DNA from: RGIG990 sp045589455
Lineage (GTDB): Bacteria; Verrucomicrobiota; Kiritimatiellia; RFP12; UBA3636
Length of the DNA stretch: 27,101 nt
Direction: 5' to 3'
Assembly: GCA_045589455.1 (NCBI GenBank)
Contig: JAZNPC010000096.1
Location: forward strand, 1-27,101
The stretch's first letter is position 1. Each line of letters begins with the position of its first letter. The notes under the pieces were generated by a model that was not told the DNA's origin, did not search any database, and saw only the letters and a program-made list of their open reading frames with translations. Made by a program: the position numbers and the translations under genes. Below, piece after piece: positions 23,130 through 27,101 of this stretch.

Positions 23130-24023
23130 TTAGATGCCAACCTCGGCTTCAACAGCAGGAGCCTCTACAGCAGGGGCTTCAACAGCAGGAGCCTCTACAA
23201 CAGAAGCCTCAACAGCAGGAGCTTCTACAGCAGGTGCCTCTGTAGCAGGTGCCTCTAAAGCAGGTGCCTCTACAGCAGGTGCTTCTACAGTAGGTGCCTC
23301 TGTAGCAGGTGCCTCTGTAGCAGGTGCTTGATCATGTTGTAACATTCCTTTTATTTGATCCTGGTCAGTAAAAATTAAAATCTTTTGGTCAGAACCAATT
23401 TGCCCTGAAATATTTTGTGTATTAGGGTTTTCCATATATGCATTGATCATTGGAAGTTTGACATTATATAGATTTGTTAAATATGAGCCAAAGCCTTTAA
23501 TTACAGCAGGGCGAGTATAGACCATTGAATTTTTTTTATTTCCTTCTTCGTCTGTAATTAAAACAGGCCTATGAGCACGAACATATGCATTTTCTGGTTT
23601 TGAACTTACTACTGCTGCCTCAACACAATATACTTCATTGCTGTTGCAATTTAGATAGAAAGTAAATAGCTTACCTTCGTGTTCTTCTTCAAGAAAATCA
23701 GATTTTTCAGGTTCTGCTCTTCCTAATGCTTCACAAATCGCCTTTACCTCTTCATCGTCACAACGAAGTATAACACCGACATTATCGTCCTCATCGTTGT
23801 CAATCATCATATCGATGTGGTTGACTACATTTTGCTCGCTAACTAGATAGTGGATAAAAATTAAATCCTCTTGAATAGCTCTATTTTCACGCAAATCTTT
23901 GATGTATATTACGGCTGCTGCTCCAATTAAAATCACAGCTAAAATATATCTTAAATAATCTCTTTTTTTCTTTGTTACCGGTTTTTCAGAGGTTACATCG
24001 ATTTCAGGCATTTCTTTATTCAT
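23130..24023 (-). CDS. Membrane-anchored protein with EAPA repeat tail, unknown function
   Basis: This 297-residue protein has a cytoplasmic N-terminus, one membrane helix (about 26-42) and an acidic globular domain (to about 235) with no motif I recognise. The C-terminal 60 residues are about 15 tandem four-residue units of the EAPA/EAPT/EASV type, probably an extended flexible linker or wall-spanning tail. The 12-base units are nearly identical, so copy number can vary without a frameshift. AAAGGA lies nine bases before the ATG, and TATAAT (24067-24072) overlaps the rdgB end region. Its place after exosortase, EpsI and rdgB suggests an envelope role, but no exosortase-type C-terminal sorting signal is present. 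Confidence 0.65.
   Translation of the reverse strand: MNKEMPEIDVTSEKPVTKKKRDYLRYILAVILIGAAAVIYIKDLRENRAIQEDLIFIHYLVSEQNVVNHIDMMIDNDEDDNVGVILRCDDEEVKAICEALGRAEPEKSDFLEEEHEGKLFTFYLNCNSNEVYCVEAAVVSSKPENAYVRAHRPVLITDEEGNKKNSMVYTRPAVIKGFGSYLTNLYNVKLPMINAYMENPNTQNISGQIGSDQKILIFTDQDQIKGMLQHDQAPATEAPATEAPTVEAPAVEAPALEAPATEAPAVEAPAVEASVVEAPAVEAPAVEAPAVEAEVGI
23145..23325 (-). repeat. 12-bp tandem repeats encoding the EAPA tail
   Basis: Units on the plus strand follow the pattern GCAGGWGCYTCT with single-base variants, about 15 times. The opposite strand is also open (an AGAST-type frame), an artefact of the repeat period being a multiple of three. Confidence 0.85.
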
Positions 24024-24074
24024 AAGGTGTGTTCCTTTATTTTGTTTTGTCTTTTATCGTGTTTAAATTATATA

Positions 24075-24701
24075 TTATCTAGAAAGAATTCGCTCTTTAT
24101 ATTCTGGAAATAGCTCCATAAGCTTTTCCTTAAGTATCGCAACAGAGCGTGAGCGATGTGAAAATTTGTTCTTTTCTTCACCTGATAGCTCTGCGAAGGT
24201 TTGTGTATAGCCATCAGGTAAGAATAATGGATCGTAGCCAAAGCCATTGTGGCCACGGCGTTCATAAATTATTTGTCCAGGGCAAATGCCAATACAAGTA
24301 AATTCTCTTCCATCTGGAGCAACAAGGGCAATGGCACTTGTGAAGTGTGCTGTGCGTGGAAGCCCTTCAACCAGCTTGCCGAGAAGCTTGTCGTTATTGG
24401 CTTCGTCATTCTTTTCTTCGCCAGCGTAACGTGCAGAGTAGATTCCAGGCTCACCATTGAGCGCATCTACTTCAAGACCAGAATCATCAGCAATAGCCCA
24501 TAGACCTGTTGCTTTTGCATAGGCTCTTGCTTTGATTAGTGCATTACCAATAAAGCTATCAGAATCTTCAATCGGCTCTGGAATTTCAGGAAAATCCTTT
24601 GCAGATTTAAGTTGGTTTTCATCTATTTCTAGCATACAACGTAACTCACGTAGCTTGTGGGCATTGCCAGATGCTAATACAAATGTAGGAAATGAATTCA
24701 T
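24075..24701 (-). CDS. rdgB: dITP/XTP pyrophosphatase, HAM1/RdgB family
   Basis: This 208-residue enzyme hydrolyses non-canonical purine triphosphates (dITP, XTP) to keep them out of DNA. FVLASGNAHKLREL (7-20), SFIGNALIKARAYAKATGLWAIADDSGLEVDAL (49-81, with the catalytic acidic pair), GIYSARYAGE, and GHNGFGYDPLFLPDGYTQTFAEL are all diagnostic, with SHRSRSVAILKEKL at the end. The frame is open to 24845 but those 48 codons overlap the upstream gene; the ATG at 24701 gives normal length and puts the conserved N-terminus first. No clear ribosome-binding site. It starts 23 bases after the EpsI-like gene stop. Confidence 0.95.
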   Translation of the reverse strand: MNSFPTFVLASGNAHKLRELRCMLEIDENQLKSAKDFPEIPEPIEDSDSFIGNALIKARAYAKATGLWAIADDSGLEVDALNGEPGIYSARYAGEEKNDEANNDKLLGKLVEGLPRTAHFTSAIALVAPDGREFTCIGICPGQIIYERRGHNGFGYDPLFLPDGYTQTFAELSGEEKNKFSHRSRSVAILKEKLMELFPEYKERILSR

Positions 24702-24724
24702 AAATTTTGATTGATAAAATTGAA

Positions 24725-25633
24725 TTATTTTGTTTCTTCTGGGGTAAGTGTTGTTTCTACCCAACGCTTTTCTTGCTCTTTCATGCGATAATCTTCCAAA
24801 TAAGGATATAGGCGAGGAATAAAGTCCTGGAGGATTGTCTTCCAACGATCTGGGTCGTTAGGGTCAATATTAAACGCTACAGAAACGTATGCCCAACGAG
24901 GACGATAGTTGAAAAAGAAGCCATCACGTAATGTATAAAGAAATCTTGTTGTATGGTTGCTGGTTTCAACAAATGGGTTAAAGAACCAGTAAGCATATAT
25001 TGATTCTACCACTTCATGCTCACCCGAAATAGTAGTATATGTGTTAGATAGACGTATTATATGAACCTCTAACTCTTTACCATTATTAAGCTTGATAGTA
25101 TGGTTGAATTCATTAGATATTCGACCGCCAGCCGCCTTTAAGCAATTTTGTGGGCGATGTATTGTTCCGCGCTCAATACCAGAAAAAACAACGGTTGTAG
25201 TAAGTTGTGTGCCATTGTTTGCTTTGTAGTTGCGACGACGAATCGGGGTCTCGTCTGGAAGAAGGGCTTTTTCTCCTACACTTCTATCCTTAAGAATAAA
25301 GTCCTCTTCCGATTCTACTTCAGAGCGGAATTTTTTGTACTGTTCTGTTCCTTTTTGCAGTGTCTCAAATTTTTCTTTGCAATCTAAGCAATAATAAACG
25401 TCACCATCTGCATATTCTACACCCAATTCTGATTGTGTGTAAGCACGGGCACATTGTTTAACATGACAATGCCAAACTCTCTCTCCGCTATAATAGTCAA
25501 TTTCTTCTGGTAAATCAAAGGTAACTTCACCTGTTGGGTCACCATAAAGCTTACGAGGAGCGCCAAGATATACAATGGCTATGATAGTTACAACAAAGCA
25601 GATAGAGGCATAAATGATAAGCTTCTTATTCAT
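24725..25633 (-). CDS. EpsI-like exosortase-associated protein with cysteine cluster
   Basis: This 302-residue protein has an N-terminal signal or membrane helix (3-24) followed by an extracytoplasmic domain. TTVVFSGIERGTIHRPQNC (146-164) corresponds to the HRP-x-x-C region of EpsI/exosortase-associated proteins, with IHRPQNCLKAAGGRI. Position supports this: it follows the exosortase gene with a TAATG stop-start overlap. Such proteins accompany exosortases in surface protein sorting and polysaccharide export; their exact activity is unsettled. Unusual is C56-x4-C61...C82-x2-C85 in the N-terminal region, which looks like a zinc-ribbon-like or disulfide module inserted ahead of the EpsI core. 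Confidence 0.75.
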   Translation of the reverse strand: MNKKLIIYASICFVVTIIAIVYLGAPRKLYGDPTGEVTFDLPEEIDYYSGERVWHCHVKQCARAYTQSELGVEYADGDVYYCLDCKEKFETLQKGTEQYKKFRSEVESEEDFILKDRSVGEKALLPDETPIRRRNYKANNGTQLTTTVVFSGIERGTIHRPQNCLKAAGGRISNEFNHTIKLNNGKELEVHIIRLSNTYTTISGEHEVVESIYAYWFFNPFVETSNHTTRFLYTLRDGFFFNYRPRWAYVSVAFNIDPNDPDRWKTILQDFIPRLYPYLEDYRMKEQEKRWVETTLTPEETK

Positions 25634-26706
25634 TATTTGTCCTCCTTATTTGTGCTAGAGGAGTCTTCTTCGTTAGTTTCTGAGGAATCATTGATTGTAA
25701 TTTCATCCTCTTCGTCGTCTTCCTCCTCTTCCTCATCATCATCGTTTTCCTCTTCTTCTGTTTTACGAGGTTGAAGGATTGATGCAGTAGCAATTAGCAG
25801 AAGGATAGAGAATACTAAAACAATGAAGCCAGATAGGTCGTGGTATAGCATCATAGCTAGGTCTGTTCCAATCCATTCAGCAATGGCTGCTAGAGTAAAG
25901 ATGCGAAGTGCATTTGAAACCATAGCCAAAGGGATAGAGAAAGCAAACAATGTCCATTTACGCCAAACACCACCACGAAGTGTGTAGTATGCGTATGGTG
26001 CAGTAAGGGCCATCATTGCTGTAAGGGAACGAAGTCCACTACATGCATCTTCAACGTCAAATAGGAAGCCACCACCAGCAGAGCTACGAATTGTTGTGCC
26101 TTCTCTAATGGTTTCTATACCAATACCATCAAGAAGCACATCGGCAAGGGCAGAGGAGTATAGGCGCAGAGGCATTGTAAAATCTTGGAGTAGAGATGCT
26201 GCAAAGCATAGTAGGGCATATCCAAAAGGGAAAAGAAGCTTCTTACCAACTTCCCAGCCCCAAATTGTGCAAATAAGCCCCCAATATGCTGGAATTGTTG
26301 AGATAAGAGAAATACGTGGGAATTGTGTACGATATCCAATAATGTGCATAAAAATCGCACCAATAAAAACAAGCATACCAAAGCTTGATGGTTTTGCCGT
26401 TGTCCTTGAAAGGGCATATGTCATATTCCAAGAGACTATGATATAAGCAGCGACAAGAAGTATAATCCAGTTTCCTGAATAGCGTTCATGACCCCACTGA
26501 ATAAAAACCCAATAGAAGATAGAGCGACTTCCTTTGGTAATGTTAATTTCTGAGTCATTACCAAGTAGGTAAAACAAAGCGGTAACGGCTGAGCCTATAA
26601 CTAGGAATAAAATCCAATTTATGAGCTGTGCTTTTGATAAACCAAAGATGTATTTTGGCTCGTCTTGTGGTTCTAAATCGGTCTGCTGTTGAATGTCGTT
26701 TTGCAT
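25633..26706 (-). CDS. Exosortase (transpeptidase-like membrane protein)
   Basis: Exosortases are polytopic inner-membrane cysteine enzymes thought to cleave PEP-CTERM-type C-terminal signals and attach proteins to the envelope. The active-site residues are clear: C222 in EDACSGLRSL, R268 in SNALRIFTLAAIAEWIG, and H289 in YHDLSGFIVLV. Many hydrophobic helices flank them. The 357 residues end in a long, highly acidic tail (EEENDDDEEEEEDDEEDE). The core matches the exosortase family; I cannot assign the subtype. A TATACT (26716-26721) ends only about nine bases before the start, so the mRNA may be nearly leaderless. It heads the minus-strand cluster. Confidence 0.88.
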   Translation of the reverse strand: MQNDIQQQTDLEPQDEPKYIFGLSKAQLINWILFLVIGSAVTALFYLLGNDSEINITKGSRSIFYWVFIQWGHERYSGNWIILLVAAYIIVSWNMTYALSRTTAKPSSFGMLVFIGAIFMHIIGYRTQFPRISLISTIPAYWGLICTIWGWEVGKKLLFPFGYALLCFAASLLQDFTMPLRLYSSALADVLLDGIGIETIREGTTIRSSAGGGFLFDVEDACSGLRSLTAMMALTAPYAYYTLRGGVWRKWTLFAFSIPLAMVSNALRIFTLAAIAEWIGTDLAMMLYHDLSGFIVLVFSILLLIATASILQPRKTEEEENDDDEEEEEDDEEDEITINDSSETNEEDSSSTNKEDK

Positions 26707-26715
26707 AACTAGTGT

Positions 26716-26770
26716 AGTATAAACAAAATGTGTAAAACCATATAAATAAATTTATGATAAAATTTTACAC
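26716..26770 (-). promoter_or_regulatory. Promoter region of the exosortase cluster with inverted repeat
   Basis: TATACT on the minus strand (26716-26721) is a plausible -10. Upstream, GTGTAAAA (26730-26737) and TTTTACAC (26763-26770) are perfect inverted words 25 bases apart, spanning where a -35 would lie, so this is a candidate operator. Confidence 0.35.
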
Positions 26771-26932
26771 GAATTTCCTAAAAAAGACAAGCGAAAAGGG
26801 CAAATAATAACGATACGACAACCACCAGCCAATACAACGAGAGTGGTAGCTAGGCGTGCAAAGTTCAAGTACACGGATGGACGCGGATGGGGTTCTAGGG
26901 TGTGCTTGTGTGGGGGCTAGGCGTGCGAGGGT
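26771..26932. other. Non-coding gap at the right end
   Basis: It contains ACACGGATGGACGCGGATGG (26871-26890) and two copies of GCTAGGCGTGC (about 26849 and 26917), short repeats related to the GC-rich modules. No gene, tRNA or terminator is seen. Confidence 0.4.
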
Positions 26933-27029
26933 TGGCGTGCGGGGCACGCGAGTGCGCTCTCGCGCAGGAACAGGATTGGCAGGATTTTGCAGGATGGTCA
27001 TGATTGCTTGGGTGTGTGCGCAGCGCACG
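26933..27029 (+). repeat. Family C repeat module, right end
   Basis: Nearly identical to 2485-2580 through the CAGGAT repeats and GTGTGTGCGCAGCGCAC, and inverted relative to 72-168. It is joined directly to a family A element. Confidence 0.8.
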
Positions 27030-27101
27030 ACACTAGCGCTTGACGTTGGACATGGTCTTGCTCTCGTTGTCGCAAGGCCAACTTACAAGCGCTAGTGTGG
27101 G
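27029..27101. repeat. Family A palindromic element, right window end
   Basis: The reverse complement of 1-73 except for one base (A for C at the position matching base 37). It has the same perfect outer arms and ends at exactly the same base of the element as the left copy begins. Confidence 0.9.

Noticed and set aside
23134..23331. AGAST-type open frame opposite the EAPA tail
   Set aside because: It is the mirror of a 12-bp repeat, open in any frame by periodicity; the minus-strand gene continues into a non-repetitive domain with a membrane helix.
24702..24845. N-terminal extension of RdgB
   Set aside because: It overlaps the upstream EpsI-like gene and lies before the conserved FVLASGN start of the family.

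Overview
The window reads like an accessory-rich chromosomal piece from a PVC-superphylum bacterium (Verrucomicrobiota, Kiritimatiellota or Lentisphaerota type). This is an inference from gene content: an exosortase with an EpsI-type partner, a type II secretion / type IV pilus hybrid locus with large pseudopilins, a MetX-MetW fusion, a terpenoid-cyclase-fold surface protein, and very dense GC-rich palindromic repeats lying between AT-richer genes. No rRNA or tRNA gene was seen.

Layout. 1-637: repeat modules and the metX promoter. 638-2431: MetX-MetW fusion of methionine biosynthesis. 2432-2818: repeats. 2819-5931: two AAA+/DUF4143 ATPases, the first bracketed by direct repeats that carry terminator-like palindromes. 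5932-7215: 1.3 kb of stacked palindromic repeats. 7216-17660: a nine-gene secretion/pilus operon (two pseudopilins, a GspL/PilM-N-like protein, a GspM/PilO-like protein, PilT, GspE, GspF, GspD) whose later spacers are filled with repeats. 17661-18262: hairpin arrays ending next to 18263-19003, a REP-associated tyrosine transposase (RAYT) with an HVH motif. 19185-20807: membrane-anchored alpha/alpha-toroid (squalene-cyclase-like) protein, followed by a terminator. 21059-21463: small C-terminally anchored protein. 26706 down to 21530 (minus strand): exosortase, EpsI-like protein, RdgB, a membrane protein with an EAPA tail, PgsA-like synthase and TruA, probably one directional cluster. 26707-27101: repeats again.

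The most interesting signal is the repeat system. At least six families (called A to F here, plus a 32-bp tandem array and a 28-bp spacer repeat) are built from short hairpins. Copies differ in their stems by paired, complementary changes while loops and linkers stay constant, so selection appears to act on structure. The modules are shuffled at fixed junctions, sit in inverted pairs, overwrite gene ends (the metX stop codon lies inside one), invade spacers of the secretion operon, and cluster immediately upstream of the RAYT gene, which is the natural candidate for the enzyme that moves them. Both ends of the window carry the same roughly 165-bp module pair in inverted orientation.

Functionally, the secretion operon would supply an envelope-spanning export or pilus machine and the exosortase/EpsI pair a surface-protein sorting step. 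No PEP-CTERM-type substrate is visible here. All functional calls rest on motifs read by eye; no database search was possible.
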